This document shows positions 51,976 through 62,259 of a stretch of DNA of 64,000 nucleotides, in pieces (position 1 is the first letter of the stretch; each line of letters starts with the position of its first letter). The stretch spans positions 61,178 to 125,177 of the forward strand of contig DASZZP010000086.1 of NCBI GenBank assembly GCA_035544875.1, given 5' to 3'. Below the pieces are notes generated by a model. That model searched no databases, was not told the DNA's origin, and saw nothing but the letters and a program-made list of their open reading frames with translations. A program made the translations under genes and the position numbers. The stretch comes from JASLEW01 sp035544875 (GTDB lineage Bacteria; Acidobacteriota; Thermoanaerobaculia; Multivoradales; UBA5704).

Positions 51976-54594
51976 CTACGCGTCGTCGCGCAGGACTTCG
52001 ATGGGGCGGCGCTGGAGGGCGCGGGCGCTGGCGGCGAGGCCGGCGGTGACGGTGAGGAGGATGGTGGCCAGGAGGCCGACGGCCAAGGGGAGCGGCTCGA
52101 GCTCTTGCGGCAGCTCGAAGCCGCGGGTGACGACGCCCCAGGCGAGGATGGCGGCGCCGCCGCAGCCGATGGCGCCGGCGACGAGGCCGACCAGCGCGTA
52201 CTCGACGGCGAAGTTCGCCACCACCCCGCCGCGTGTCATCCCGAGCGTCTTGAGGAGCGCGACCTCGCGGCTGCGGCGCGCCGAGCCGGCGCTCACCGCC
52301 CCGGCCAGGATGGCGATGCCGGCGGCGACCGTGAAGGCGCCGAGGAAGCGCACGCCGAGTGCGATGCGGGCGAGGACCTTGCGCACCTTGTCCAGGATCT
52401 CGCGGATGCGCAGCATGGTGACGTTGGGGTAGGCCGCCGCCAGCTCGTCCTGGATGCGTTGCTCGCCGCCCGGCGGCAAGCGCACCGCCGCCAGCCGCTG
52501 CTGCGGCGCCTGCTCGAGCACTCCCGGTGCCACGACCAGGAAGAAGTTGATGCCGAAGCCGCGCCAGTTGACGCTGCGGATGCTGGTGACGGTGAGGTCG
52601 AGCGGCACCCCCTCGATGTCGAAACGCAGCTTGGAGCCGAGGCGCAGCCCGAGGTCCTCCGCGAAACCCTCCTCGACGCTCACCTCGGCCCGCCCGGGGC
52701 CGCTCCACATCCGGCCCTGGAGCAGCTGGTTGTCGGCCGGCAGCCGATCCATATAGGTGAGCCGCTGCTCCCGGGTCAGCGCCCAGCGCTGCTCCCGGCC
52801 GCCGCGGTCGCCGTCGCGGCGGCCCCGCTCGCTGCCGCGCCGGCTCCGGTCGCCGCCCCGCCGTCCGGCCAGCGCTTCCGCGCTCACGCCGTCGATCGCC
52901 GCCAGCCTTGCGGTCACCACCGGCACCGATTCGACGCGCCGGGCGCCGGAGCGCCGCAGCAGCTCGGCGACCTCTGGCCACTGGTCGGGTTGGATGTCGA
53001 CGAGGAAGGCGGTCGGTGCGTCGAGCGGCAGATCGCGAGTGAATTCGCGGGCCAGCCGGCGCTCGACCAGCGACATCGCGAGCACAACCAGCACGCCCAG
53101 GCCGAGGGCGACGGTAGCGCCCATGGTCGCGGCGCCTGGGCGGGCCAGTGCGGCCAACCCCTGGCGCAGCCAGGGCCGGGCCCAAAGCCGGGTCCAGCGG
53201 CTGGACGAATCGCGCGGCAGGCGCCGGACGGCGCGCGTGACGAGCAGGGCGGCGGCCGCCAGGATCGCGGTCGCCAGCGCCACGCCGCAGGTGAACTGCG
53301 CTCCCAGGCGCAGCGAGCGCGACTGGACGGTGGCCAGGGCGAGTACGCCGGCGCCCAGGGCGGCGGCGGTCGCCGCGACCGCCAGCCGGTGGGCGGGAAG
53401 CGGTTCGGCCTCCCGGCGCAGGACGCGCACCGCCGGCACCCGCTGCACGGCGGAGAGCGGCGGCAGGCTGAACAGCAAGGCAACGCCCAGGCCCAGCGCT
53501 AGGCCGCGCAGCAGCGCCGCCGGCTGCCAGGGGTGGAGCAGGGCGGCGGGAATCAGGTCGGGAAAGAGGCGAGGCAGCAGCAGCTCGACCGCGACCCCGG
53601 CGGCGATCCCGGCCAGGCTTCCTGCCAGGCCGAGCAAGGCGGTCTGCCCGAGGTAGAGGGCGAAAATCTCGCGCGGCCGCATGCCCAGGCACTTGAGCAC
53701 CGCGATCGCATCCAGCCTGCCGGCCAGCCAGGCGCGGACCGTCTGCGCCACGCCGATGCCGCCGATGAACAGCGAGAGCAGCGCGACCAGCCCGAGAAAG
53801 CGCTCCACCCGCGCCAGGTTCTCGCGCAGCTCGGGCCGGGCATCGCGGTAGGTCTCGACGCGGTAGAAGGAGGCGTTGGGGAGGCCGCGCTTCAGCCGCT
53901 CCGCGGCGGCCTGGATGGCCGGCCCCGAGGTCCCGGCGGGGAAGGCGAGCAGCAGCCGGTGGCTGAAGCGGCTGCCCACTCCGGCCAGGCCCGTCCGCGC
54001 CAGACCTGCGGTGGAGATGAAGACGCGCGGTCCGAAGGTCACGGCGACCCCGATGCGGTCGGGTTCCGAGAGCACGACGCCGCCGATGCGGAAGCTCTGG
54101 CCGCCGATGCGCAGGTTGCCGCCCGGGGCGAGACGCAGCCGCGCCAGGAGCTCGGAGGCGACCACCGCGGTCCGCGCGTCGAGCAGCGCTGAGAGCGGCC
54201 GGGCGGGTCGCAGCACCAGCCTGCCGTAGAAGGGGTAGTCGCCCGACACCGCCTTGAGCTCGACCAGCTGGCTCGGCCCTGGCCGGCCCGGCACGGAAGC
54301 GGGGGCCGAGACCACGGTGACCGTCTCCTCGATCCTGGTCGCAAGGACGCCGGCAATGCCCGCGGCGGCCGGATCGAAGCCGCCAGGGAGAGGGCGGTTG
54401 CCGGCGATCACCAGGTCGGCGGCGAGGAGCTGCCGAGCCTCCTGCCGGATGCCGTCGTCGAGGCTGGCGGAAACGCCTGCCACGGCGACGACGGCCGAGA
54501 CCCCCACCGCCAGGCAGGCGACGAAGAAAGTCAACCGCCCGCGGGCGCCGCGCGATTCACGGGCCAGGGAGCGGGCGTAGAGGGAGGGCTTCAT
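51976..54594 (-). CDS. ybbP: YbbP-like ABC exporter permease (two FtsX domains)
   Basis: 872 residues. Two FtsX/MacB-type permease halves: N-terminal helix with a periplasmic domain, three-helix bundle near 260-400 (FLGLVALLSLFIGGIGVAQTVRAWLAGRLDAIAVLKCLGM), then a second periplasmic part and a C-terminal helical bundle (VALLKTLGMTRGGVVANFAVEYALVG). Pairs with the ATPase gene upstream; together they are the YbbA/YbbP type of ABC exporter. A low-complexity Arg/Gly/Asp insert (RRGGDRSRRGSERGRRDG) sits in the second periplasmic region. Transport substrate unknown. Confidence 0.9.
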   Translation of the reverse strand: MKPSLYARSLARESRGARGRLTFFVACLAVGVSAVVAVAGVSASLDDGIRQEARQLLAADLVIAGNRPLPGGFDPAAAGIAGVLATRIEETVTVVSAPASVPGRPGPSQLVELKAVSGDYPFYGRLVLRPARPLSALLDARTAVVASELLARLRLAPGGNLRIGGQSFRIGGVVLSEPDRIGVAVTFGPRVFISTAGLARTGLAGVGSRFSHRLLLAFPAGTSGPAIQAAAERLKRGLPNASFYRVETYRDARPELRENLARVERFLGLVALLSLFIGGIGVAQTVRAWLAGRLDAIAVLKCLGMRPREIFALYLGQTALLGLAGSLAGIAAGVAVELLLPRLFPDLIPAALLHPWQPAALLRGLALGLGVALLFSLPPLSAVQRVPAVRVLRREAEPLPAHRLAVAATAAALGAGVLALATVQSRSLRLGAQFTCGVALATAILAAAALLVTRAVRRLPRDSSSRWTRLWARPWLRQGLAALARPGAATMGATVALGLGVLVVLAMSLVERRLAREFTRDLPLDAPTAFLVDIQPDQWPEVAELLRRSGARRVESVPVVTARLAAIDGVSAEALAGRRGGDRSRRGSERGRRDGDRGGREQRWALTREQRLTYMDRLPADNQLLQGRMWSGPGRAEVSVEEGFAEDLGLRLGSKLRFDIEGVPLDLTVTSIRSVNWRGFGINFFLVVAPGVLEQAPQQRLAAVRLPPGGEQRIQDELAAAYPNVTMLRIREILDKVRKVLARIALGVRFLGAFTVAAGIAILAGAVSAGSARRSREVALLKTLGMTRGGVVANFAVEYALVGLVAGAIGCGGAAILAWGVVTRGFELPQELEPLPLAVGLLATILLTVTAGLAASARALQRRPIEVLRDDA

Positions 54595-54692
54595 ATCGCA
54601 GTCGATTCAGCCGCGCAGGCACCCGGCCTGCTCAGACCATGAATCGAGCATCCGCTGGCGTTTTTCTTTTCTGGGGAGCGCCCTGCCAAGCT

Positions 54693-55510
<818 letters not shown>

Positions 55511-55529
<19 letters not shown>

Positions 55530-56545
55530 CTGCCCTGCTGATGGCGCTTATTCCCGTGGCGATGGCGGGCGTGGGGGTGGGAGCCTGCGGCCGCGCCCAG
55601 TCTGATCAGGCGGCCGGGTCCCGACCTGCCGGGAGCGCCCTCCGGGGAATGCCGATCGTCCACAGCGGACGAGCGGCGGCCGGCAATGGTAGAGGTGCCG
55701 GCCGACCCGGCCTGGCGGATCAGGCGGCCGGGTCCCGACCCGGCCTGGCTTCTGGATCTTCGCCAGGAGCTCCCGCTCCCGCTGCCTCCGCTCCGCCGCC
55801 CCCCTCGCCGCTGGCCTCCGTGTCCACCCGCGCCAGCCAGGGCGCGGACGGGGCACCTGCGGCGGACGGGGCGCCGGCGGCGGCCGGGCCTGCCGCGGGG
55901 GCGACCCGCGGTGCGCCGGCGCCAGGCGCGCGGCCGCTGGTCGCCTTTCTCGGCGACAGTCTCACCGCCGGCCTCGGCCTCGCGGCCGGCGAGGCCTACC
56001 CGGCCCTGGTCGAGCGCAGGATGGCCGAGCTCGGGACGCCCATCAAGGCCCTCAACGCCGGCGTGTCAGGCGATACCACGGCGGGCGGCTTGCGCCGTCT
56101 CGCATGGCTGATGGCCCAGCACCCGGCGGTGATCGTGGTCGGCCTAGGCGGCAACGACGGACTGCGCGCGCAACCGCTCGCCGAAATCGAGAGCAACCTG
56201 CGCGAGATCATCCGCCGTGCCCGTCGGGGAGGCGCCCAGGTGCTGCTGCTCGGCATGCGCATCCCCCCCAACTACGGTCCCGACTACGTCGGTGGCTTTG
56301 CCGGCATCTATCCCCGCGTCGCCCGCGACCTGCAAGTCGTCCTAGTCCCCTTCCTGCTCGCGGGCGTCGGCGGCATCGCCGACCTCAACCAGCCCGACGG
56401 CATCCACCCCACCGCCGAAGGCCAGCAACGCGTCGCCGCCAACGTCATCCCCTATCTCCGGACCCTCCTCAAAGAGCCTGCGGCGCACCTCCCCGCCGCA
56501 AGGCGCGCCGGCGCCCAGCGCAGCGCCGCGCGGGCTAGCCGCTAG
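55511..56545 (+). CDS. tesA: TesA-like SGNH lipase/arylesterase, probable lipoprotein
   Basis: 344 residues. N-terminal lipoprotein-like signal (VGAC lipobox, Cys26 region), a long Pro/Ala/Gly-rich linker (35-135), then the SGNH core: GDSLTAGLGL with nucleophile Ser150, GGND, and a C-terminal DGIHPTAEGQ. Hydrolyses acyl esters or acyl-CoA/acyl-peptides in the periplasm. The linker contains two copies of the palindromic element also found in dnaE2. Divergent from ybbA-ybbP, exactly the E. coli arrangement. ATG at 55511 is the best start; GTG at 55502 lies just before it. Confidence 0.88.
55604..55748. repeat. Two copies of the dnaE2-type palindrome in the tesA linker
   Basis: A 23-bp stretch beginning GATCAGGCGGCCGGGTCCC occurs exactly at 55604-55626 and 55718-55740, 114 bp (38 codons) apart and in the same frame. 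The second copy completes the palindrome CGGCCGGGTC-CC-GACCCGGCC. Its core matches the reverse complement of the dnaE2 units at all but one position. Confidence 0.85.
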
Positions 56546-56574
56546 CCGTCTGGAGCCCGATACCAAGGAGCCTC

Positions 56575-56649
56575 ATGACCACTGTGACCCTGGAGCGGCG
56601 GTGCCTCGCGACGAGCCGGTCTGCGCAACGGGGGCTGGCGCTGGGCTAG
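56575..56649 (+). other. Short open frame with a strong ribosome-binding site
   Basis: A 24-codon frame starting ATG at 56575 with AAGGAG four to five bases upstream. It ends by overlapping the stop of the convergent oxidoreductase gene. No family; possibly the 5' remnant of a lost gene. Confidence 0.25.
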
Positions 56650-58289
56650 CGTCCGAGCGCGGCGCGGGCGGCCAGCAGGCCGGCAGTGCAGGTGACGCCT
56701 CCTCCTCCGTGGCTGCCGCTGCCGCCGAGGTAGAGGCCCGGCACCGAAGTGGCGTAGCGCGCCGCCGATGGCGTCGGCCGCATCACCAGCATCTGGTCGA
56801 GCGCCGGCTCCCCGTGATGGAGCTGGCCGCCGGTGAGGGCGTAGCGCTCTTCGAGGTCGGTAGGGGTGAGGAGCTCTTGCGCGACGATGCGCTCGCGGAC
56901 CCTTGGGGCGTGCCGTTCCAGGATCGACAGGATCGATTCGAGGAGCTCGCCGCGCCGCCTTTCGGTCCAGCCGCCGCCCACGTCGTGGGGCGCATAGCTG
57001 GCGAGAATCGACACCACGTGGTGGCCCGCCGGGGCGAGGCTAGGGTCCGCCACCGTTGGGACGCGGATCTCGAGATGCGGGCGGGGCGAGACCTCGCGGT
57101 ACTTGATGGCGTCGAAGGCGCGCTCGAGATCGTCGACGTGGCCGCCGCCGATCCGGATCGACTCGAAGGCCTGGCCGGGGCGGGCGGCGACGTCGAGCGG
57201 GCCGCTCAGGGCGAGGTGGACCTTCGCGCCGGTGCCGCGGGCGCGGATGCGGCGGTACTCCTCTTCGATGCGGATCGGCAGAGTGCCGGGAGCGATCAGC
57301 TCGAGGAAGGAGCGCTTGGGGTCGCAGGTCGCGATCACCGTCGCGCCGTCCACCCGCTCGCCGGAGGCGAGCACAACGCCGACGGCGCGGCCGTTCTCGA
57401 TGCGCAGGCGGACTACCTCGGCCCCCGTGCGCAGCTCCGCGCCGGCGGCGCGGGCGGCCCGCTCGAGCGCGGCGACGAGCGCGGCCGGGCCGCCGGCCAG
57501 GTGGCGGCCGGCGGCGGCTTCGGCGAGCAAGAGATTCGCCGTCGTGCCGGCCGACCAGGGGCCGGCCCAGGTGCCGATCACGGCCGGCGCGGCGAGGCCC
57601 TCGACCAGCAGCGGGGTCTCGAACCTTTCGTTGAGGAAATCGGCAACGCACATCGGCGCGACGCGCATCAGCTCGAGCGTGTCCTGCCGGCCGTGACGCC
57701 AGAGCCTCCATCCCCTCTTGGCGATCTGCCAGAAGTCGCCGGCCGAGGCGGGCGAGAGCGGCGGCGGCGGCGTGCCCATCACGTCGTCGAGGAGCGGGCG
57801 GAGCTTGGCGAGGAAGGCGCGGTAGCCGGCGTAGGACTCGGCATCGCGGGTCGAGCGGGCGCGAATCTCCGCGTCGGCCTCGGCAGTCTCCAGAGTGGCC
57901 CGCCCGGCACGGCCGATGACGATGCCCGGGCCGTCGGCTTCGGCGAGGAAGATCGGCGGGGCGTCGCGGAAGGCGAGGCCGTGGCGCTCGAGGCCGAGCT
58001 CTGCCACGGTGCGCGGCGAGACCAGGCCCTCGTCGTGGAGGATGCCGGGCACCTTGTAGCCAGAATGGAACTCGACCGCGCCCGCCAGTCCCCCGACCGC
58101 GTCGCGCCGCTCGAGGACGACGACTTTTCTCCCTGCCCTCGCGAGCCGCGCGGCGGCGGCTAAACCATTCTGTCCTGCGCCAATGACGATCGCGTTGTTT
58201 GGACCAGGTGCACCATGCGCATCGGGCGCCTCGGATGCACCGCGCGCCTTGCTCTCATCGCGCGCGTCGAGCGCTCGCGGCCGTCCCAT
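56646..58289 (-). CDS. FAD-dependent oxidoreductase (PYROXD2/CrtI-like), second of two
   Basis: 547 residues. Dinucleotide-binding GAGQNGLAAAARLARAGRKVVVLE near residue 37-60, a central region around NERFETPLLVEGLAAPAVIGTW, and a C-terminal FAD motif GLYLGGSGSHGGGGVTC. The family includes phytoene desaturase-like and PYROXD2-like flavoenzymes; amine or sulfur-compound oxidation is possible. ATG follows the stop of the upstream paralogue without a gap (TAGATG), so both are translated together. Last gene of the mazG-Rieske-GcvT operon. Confidence 0.85.
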   Translation of the reverse strand: MGRPRALDARDESKARGASEAPDAHGAPGPNNAIVIGAGQNGLAAAARLARAGRKVVVLERRDAVGGLAGAVEFHSGYKVPGILHDEGLVSPRTVAELGLERHGLAFRDAPPIFLAEADGPGIVIGRAGRATLETAEADAEIRARSTRDAESYAGYRAFLAKLRPLLDDVMGTPPPPLSPASAGDFWQIAKRGWRLWRHGRQDTLELMRVAPMCVADFLNERFETPLLVEGLAAPAVIGTWAGPWSAGTTANLLLAEAAAGRHLAGGPAALVAALERAARAAGAELRTGAEVVRLRIENGRAVGVVLASGERVDGATVIATCDPKRSFLELIAPGTLPIRIEEEYRRIRARGTGAKVHLALSGPLDVAARPGQAFESIRIGGGHVDDLERAFDAIKYREVSPRPHLEIRVPTVADPSLAPAGHHVVSILASYAPHDVGGGWTERRRGELLESILSILERHAPRVRERIVAQELLTPTDLEERYALTGGQLHHGEPALDQMLVMRPTPSAARYATSVPGLYLGGSGSHGGGGVTCTAGLLAARAALGR

Positions 58290-59882
58290 CTAGACCGCCC
58301 GCGCCTGCAGCATCGTCCGCGCGCAGAGGGCACCGGGGGCGCCCATGATGCCGCCGCCAGGGTGGGTCCCGGAAGCGCACATCCAGAGGTCGTCGATGGG
58401 AGTCCGATAGCGGCTCCAGCCGGCCACCGGGCGCAGGAACGCGAGCTGCTCGAGCGACAGCTCGCCATGGAAGATGTTGCCTTCGGTGAGGCCGTAGATC
58501 TGTTCGAGATCCCAGGGCGAGAGCACCTGGCGATAGAGGATGCGGCTCTTCAGGTTCGGCATGTACTCCGCGAGCGTGTCGATCACCGCGTCGCCAAACT
58601 TCTCGCGCTGGTTCGGCCAGTCGGCCGCCCCTTCCTTCAGCTTGTACGGCGCATACTGGACGAAGATCGACATCGTGTGTTTGCCGGCCGGAGCGACGGT
58701 CGGGTCGGTGAGAGACGGGATCACGATGTCCATGAACGGCCGCCGCGAGAAGGCGCCGTACTTGGCGTCGTCGTAGGCGCGCTCGAGGTACTCGATCGAC
58801 GGCGCGATGGTGATGTCGCCGCGCAGATGCGGTCCGCGGCCCGGCAGGCAGGCGAACTCCGGCAGAGCGTCGAGCGCCAGGTTGACCTTGCCCGAGGAGC
58901 CGCGCATCTTGAAGCGCTTGATCTGCCGCGCGAAATCGGGATCGAGGTGCTCCTCTCCCACCAGGCGGAGGAAAGTGCGGTTCGGGTCGACGCCGGAGAC
59001 CACCGTCTTGGCCTCGATCTCGTCGCCGTTCTCGAGCACGACCCCGTGCGCGCGCCCGTTCTTCAGCCGCAGCTTGGCGACCGGCGCCCGCAGGCGGATC
59101 TCCACCCCGAGAGCGCGCGCGGCGCCGGCGATCGCCTCGGCGATCGCTCCGGTGCCGCCCTTGGGCAACCCCCAGGCGCGGTACGAGCCGTCGATCTCGC
59201 CCATGTAGTGGTGCAGGAGGACGTAGGCCGTGCCCGGCGATCGCACGCCCAGGAAAGTGCCGATGATCCCGGAGACCGACATCGGAGCGATCAGCTGCTC
59301 GCACTCGAACCACTCCGACAGGAAGTCGACCGCCGACATCGTCATCATCTTGATGTTGCCGATCAGCCACTCCTCCCCCTGTCCGCGCACGTGCTTGGCG
59401 AGCTTCGCGAGGCGCATGAGCTCGAACGGATTGCGCGCCGCGGGGTCGGGCGCCGGGCCGTCGATCATCGGCTTCACCAGCCGCCCGAGCTCCGCCATCT
59501 TCTGGCCGAACTGCTTGTAGACCTCGGCGTCGCGCTGCGAGAACCTGGCGATCGCGCGTTTGGTCCGTTCGGGATCCGAGTCGCGCAGGAGATAGCGCCC
59601 GTCTTCGAACGGCGTGAAGGTCTCCTCGAGCGGCAGCACCTCGTAACCATGGCGCGGCAGGTCGAGGTCGCGGATGATCCACGGACGCAGCAGCGAGACG
59701 ACGTAGGAGCAGCACGAGAACTTGAAGCCGGGGTAGATCTCCTCCGTCGTCGTCGCGCCGCCGACCTGATGGCGGCGCTCGACGACGACCACCCTCCTGC
59801 CCGCCCTGGCGAGGTAGGCGGCGCAGATCAGGCCGTTGTGCCCGGCGCCGACCACGATCGCATCGTAAGGTTTTCGGGTCAT
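58290..59882 (-). CDS. FAD-dependent oxidoreductase (PYROXD2/CrtI-like), first of two
   Basis: 530 residues. FAD motif GAGHNGLICAAYLARAGRRVVVVE at 12-35, a matching C-terminal HPGGGIMGAPG stretch, and conserved central blocks (NERF-like, ISGIIGTFLGV). Same family as the following gene, so the pair may form a heterodimer or act in sequence. Begins 19 bases after the GcvT-like gene. In the context of a Rieske demethylase and a tetrahydrofolate methyltransferase, a dehydrogenase that oxidises the demethylated amine is the likeliest role (inference). Confidence 0.85.
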   Translation of the reverse strand: MTRKPYDAIVVGAGHNGLICAAYLARAGRRVVVVERRHQVGGATTTEEIYPGFKFSCCSYVVSLLRPWIIRDLDLPRHGYEVLPLEETFTPFEDGRYLLRDSDPERTKRAIARFSQRDAEVYKQFGQKMAELGRLVKPMIDGPAPDPAARNPFELMRLAKLAKHVRGQGEEWLIGNIKMMTMSAVDFLSEWFECEQLIAPMSVSGIIGTFLGVRSPGTAYVLLHHYMGEIDGSYRAWGLPKGGTGAIAEAIAGAARALGVEIRLRAPVAKLRLKNGRAHGVVLENGDEIEAKTVVSGVDPNRTFLRLVGEEHLDPDFARQIKRFKMRGSSGKVNLALDALPEFACLPGRGPHLRGDITIAPSIEYLERAYDDAKYGAFSRRPFMDIVIPSLTDPTVAPAGKHTMSIFVQYAPYKLKEGAADWPNQREKFGDAVIDTLAEYMPNLKSRILYRQVLSPWDLEQIYGLTEGNIFHGELSLEQLAFLRPVAGWSRYRTPIDDLWMCASGTHPGGGIMGAPGALCARTMLQARAV

Positions 59883-59901
59883 GGCAAACCGCGTCGAGCG
59901 T

Positions 59902-61104
59902 TCACGGCTTACGCTTTCTCTCTGGATCGAAGAACGGCGGCTCGAGGACCTTCGCGGGCACCTTCCGGCGCTCGAACTCGACCGTGTGCTCCATTTGCAG
60001 GATGGTCCCCGGCGCTGCCTGGCTCGCGCGGACCGAGGAGAGCGCGATGTATTTCTTGAGGATCGGCGACCAGGTGTGGCTCGTCACCTGGCCGACCTGG
60101 CGGCCTTCGTCGTCATAGACCGGGAGGCCGTCGCGGCGCGCCGTCGCCGGCAGGCTGGGCGGCAGCGAGAAGCTCTCGTAGAGCGCCTCGAGCGCCTCCC
60201 ACGCCACTTCGAGGCCGACCAGCGCCCAAGCCGAGCCGCGCTTCCTCTCCGCGGCCAGCGCCTCGCGCCCGATGAAACTCGGGAAGCTGGCGCGCTCGAA
60301 ATCGACGATCCAGCCCAGCCCGAGCTCGAACGGCGTCGACTTCCGCGCTTCGAGGATCACCTTGGGCGCGCTGAAGTAGTCGACGCCGAGCAGGATGAAG
60401 CCGGCCTCGATCCGCGACACGTCGAGCGCGTCGAGCCCCGCCGGCTCGATGCCGTGCGGCCGGCCGGCGTCGATGAGCGCGTCCCAGATGCGCAGGGCGC
60501 CTTCCCTCTCCCCCCAGACCTCGTAGCCCAGGTCCCCGGTGTAACCGGTGCGAGTGATCCAGACCTCGACTCCGTCGAGCCTCGCGCGCGTGGCGCCGAA
60601 GAACTTGAGCCCGTCCATGTCGGCGTCCGAGGCGGCGCGCAGGATCTCGCGCGAGCGCGGCCCCTGAAGCGCCACCACGGCCAACCGCGCGCTCGAGTCT
60701 TCGATCGTGACGCGCAGGCCGCGGCCGACCGCCTGCAGCCAGTGGTAGGTCGGGTCGGCGGCGGTGACGCGGTAATGGTCCTCGCCGAGGCGCGTGACCG
60801 TGCCGTCGTCGATCACCTTGCCGTGATCGTCGCACCAGCAGCTGTAGCCGACGCGGCCGACCTTGAGCTTCGAGACGTCGCGCACCATCATGCGCGACAG
60901 GAGCGCGGCGGCGTCCGGCCCGTGGACTTCGTATTTGAACAGCGGCGAGACGTCGAGCAGACCCGCCGACTCGCGGAACGCGAAGTACTCCCGCTCGTGC
61001 GTGGTGTCGTAGCTGCAGACCGCCGCGTAGCCCGACCAGTCCTTCCAGCGGTAGCTCGTACAGAGCTTCGAAGTGCGCTCGTGAAAGGGCGACGGAATCG
61101 GCAT
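59902..61104 (-). CDS. GcvT-like tetrahydrofolate aminomethyltransferase
   Basis: 400 residues. GcvT/DMGDH-C fold: YAAVCSYDTTHEREYFAFRESAGLLDVSPLFKYEV, GRVGYSCWCDDHGKVIDDGTVTRLGEDHY, ITRTGYTGDLGYEVWG and GLDALDVSRIEAGFILLGVDY. Such proteins move one-carbon groups from demethylated substrates to tetrahydrofolate, in the glycine cleavage system or in dimethylglycine and DMSP demethylation. Here it follows a Rieske oxygenase by three bases and precedes two flavoproteins, so it probably receives the methyl carbon removed by the Rieske enzyme. Confidence 0.88.
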   Translation of the reverse strand: MPIPSPFHERTSKLCTSYRWKDWSGYAAVCSYDTTHEREYFAFRESAGLLDVSPLFKYEVHGPDAAALLSRMMVRDVSKLKVGRVGYSCWCDDHGKVIDDGTVTRLGEDHYRVTAADPTYHWLQAVGRGLRVTIEDSSARLAVVALQGPRSREILRAASDADMDGLKFFGATRARLDGVEVWITRTGYTGDLGYEVWGEREGALRIWDALIDAGRPHGIEPAGLDALDVSRIEAGFILLGVDYFSAPKVILEARKSTPFELGLGWIVDFERASFPSFIGREALAAERKRGSAWALVGLEVAWEALEALYESFSLPPSLPATARRDGLPVYDDEGRQVGQVTSHTWSPILKKYIALSSVRASQAAPGTILQMEHTVEFERRKVPAKVLEPPFFDPERKRKP

Positions 61105-61107
61105 CGT

Positions 61108-62259
61108 TCAGGCCCGTCGCCGGGCCGCCGGGGCTTCCGGATCGAGCGCCCGGAGGTACTGCCGATCGAATGCGGCGAGCTGGCTCTCCAGCTCGGAGTA
61201 GGGGCCGGGCTGCCAGGCGCTGGAGATGATCCCCTTGAAGGCGTTGGCGCAGAGCTCCCAGTCCTGGCGGTTCGTGAGGTCCCAGAATGCGATCGCGGGC
61301 CGCGGATCGAATCCGGGTGCCGCGATCGCTTCCGGGTGGAAGAACCACTCGCAGACGATCCGCGTCCGGTCGATCGCGAGCGGCTGCGCGCGGTGCACCA
61401 GGACGTAGTCCGGATGGAAGGAGAGGAAGGCGCTCGGAAAGAGGATGTAGTAGTAGACCCGCCCGCGCTCGTCGGCCGAAAGCCCCGGCAACGGCGGCGC
61501 GCAGCGTCCGCCGTCCAGGGTCATGCTCCCTTCGGGATTGCTCATCCACATCGGTCCGCCGAGCACCGGCCCCTCGTCGAGGTCGTTCTCGGTGTTGCGG
61601 TACGGCGTCAGTCTGTTGAGGTGCGGATGCACGGTGGGGCAGTGGTAGCACTCGCTGTAGTTGTGGAAGAAGAGCTTCCAGTTCGCCTCCACCTCGTAGA
61701 CCGTCCGGTGGACGGACTGCAGCTCCGGCAGGTGCCAGTGGCCGAACTTGCCGATCAGCGCGGGGAGCGATTCGGCGAACGCCGCCGGCTGCGACGCGAG
61801 GTTCAGGAAAATAAACCCTTCCCAGCTCTCGAGCGCGACGCGATGCAACGGATAGTTCGAGCGGTCAAAGCCCGCCACCTCTTTCATGTTGGGCGCCGCG
61901 CGGAGCGCGCCGTCGAGGCCGTAGGTCCAGGCGTGGTACGGGCACTGGATCGCCTTGCCGAGCGTACCCGCGTGGTCCTGGCAGAGGCGGGTGCCGCGGT
62001 GCCGGCAATGGTTGTGGAAGGCGCGGATCGCGCCCGCCCCCTCCCCCTCCGGCTCTTCTGAAGAATCGCGCAGGACGATGACGCTCTCCCTGCCGAGCTC
62101 GAAGAGGAAGTAGCTGCCGGGCTCGGCGAGCTGCGACACGTGGCCGGCGAGGAGCCACGACCGCGAAAAGATCTGCGCGCGCTCCGCCCGGAAGATCTCT
62201 TCCGAGGTGAAATACTCGCGGGGAAGGGTGTGCTGGCCCAGCGACGAACGCGTCTTCAT
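61108..62259 (-). CDS. Rieske non-heme iron oxygenase, quaternary-amine demethylase type
   Basis: 383 residues. Rieske [2Fe-2S] site Cys85-x-His87 and Cys106-x2-His109 (CRHRG, CPYHAW), then the mononuclear iron site NYSECYHCPTVHP with His206 and His211. The residue linking the two centres is Glu203 rather than Asp, as in carnitine and glycine-betaine demethylases, which points to a quaternary-ammonium or similar substrate. ATG at 62259 has GGAGG six bases upstream and overlaps the mazG stop (ATGA). No own ferredoxin reductase gene is nearby. Confidence 0.88.
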   Translation of the reverse strand: MKTRSSLGQHTLPREYFTSEEIFRAERAQIFSRSWLLAGHVSQLAEPGSYFLFELGRESVIVLRDSSEEPEGEGAGAIRAFHNHCRHRGTRLCQDHAGTLGKAIQCPYHAWTYGLDGALRAAPNMKEVAGFDRSNYPLHRVALESWEGFIFLNLASQPAAFAESLPALIGKFGHWHLPELQSVHRTVYEVEANWKLFFHNYSECYHCPTVHPHLNRLTPYRNTENDLDEGPVLGGPMWMSNPEGSMTLDGGRCAPPLPGLSADERGRVYYYILFPSAFLSFHPDYVLVHRAQPLAIDRTRIVCEWFFHPEAIAAPGFDPRPAIAFWDLTNRQDWELCANAFKGIISSAWQPGPYSELESQLAAFDRQYLRALDPEAPAARRRA

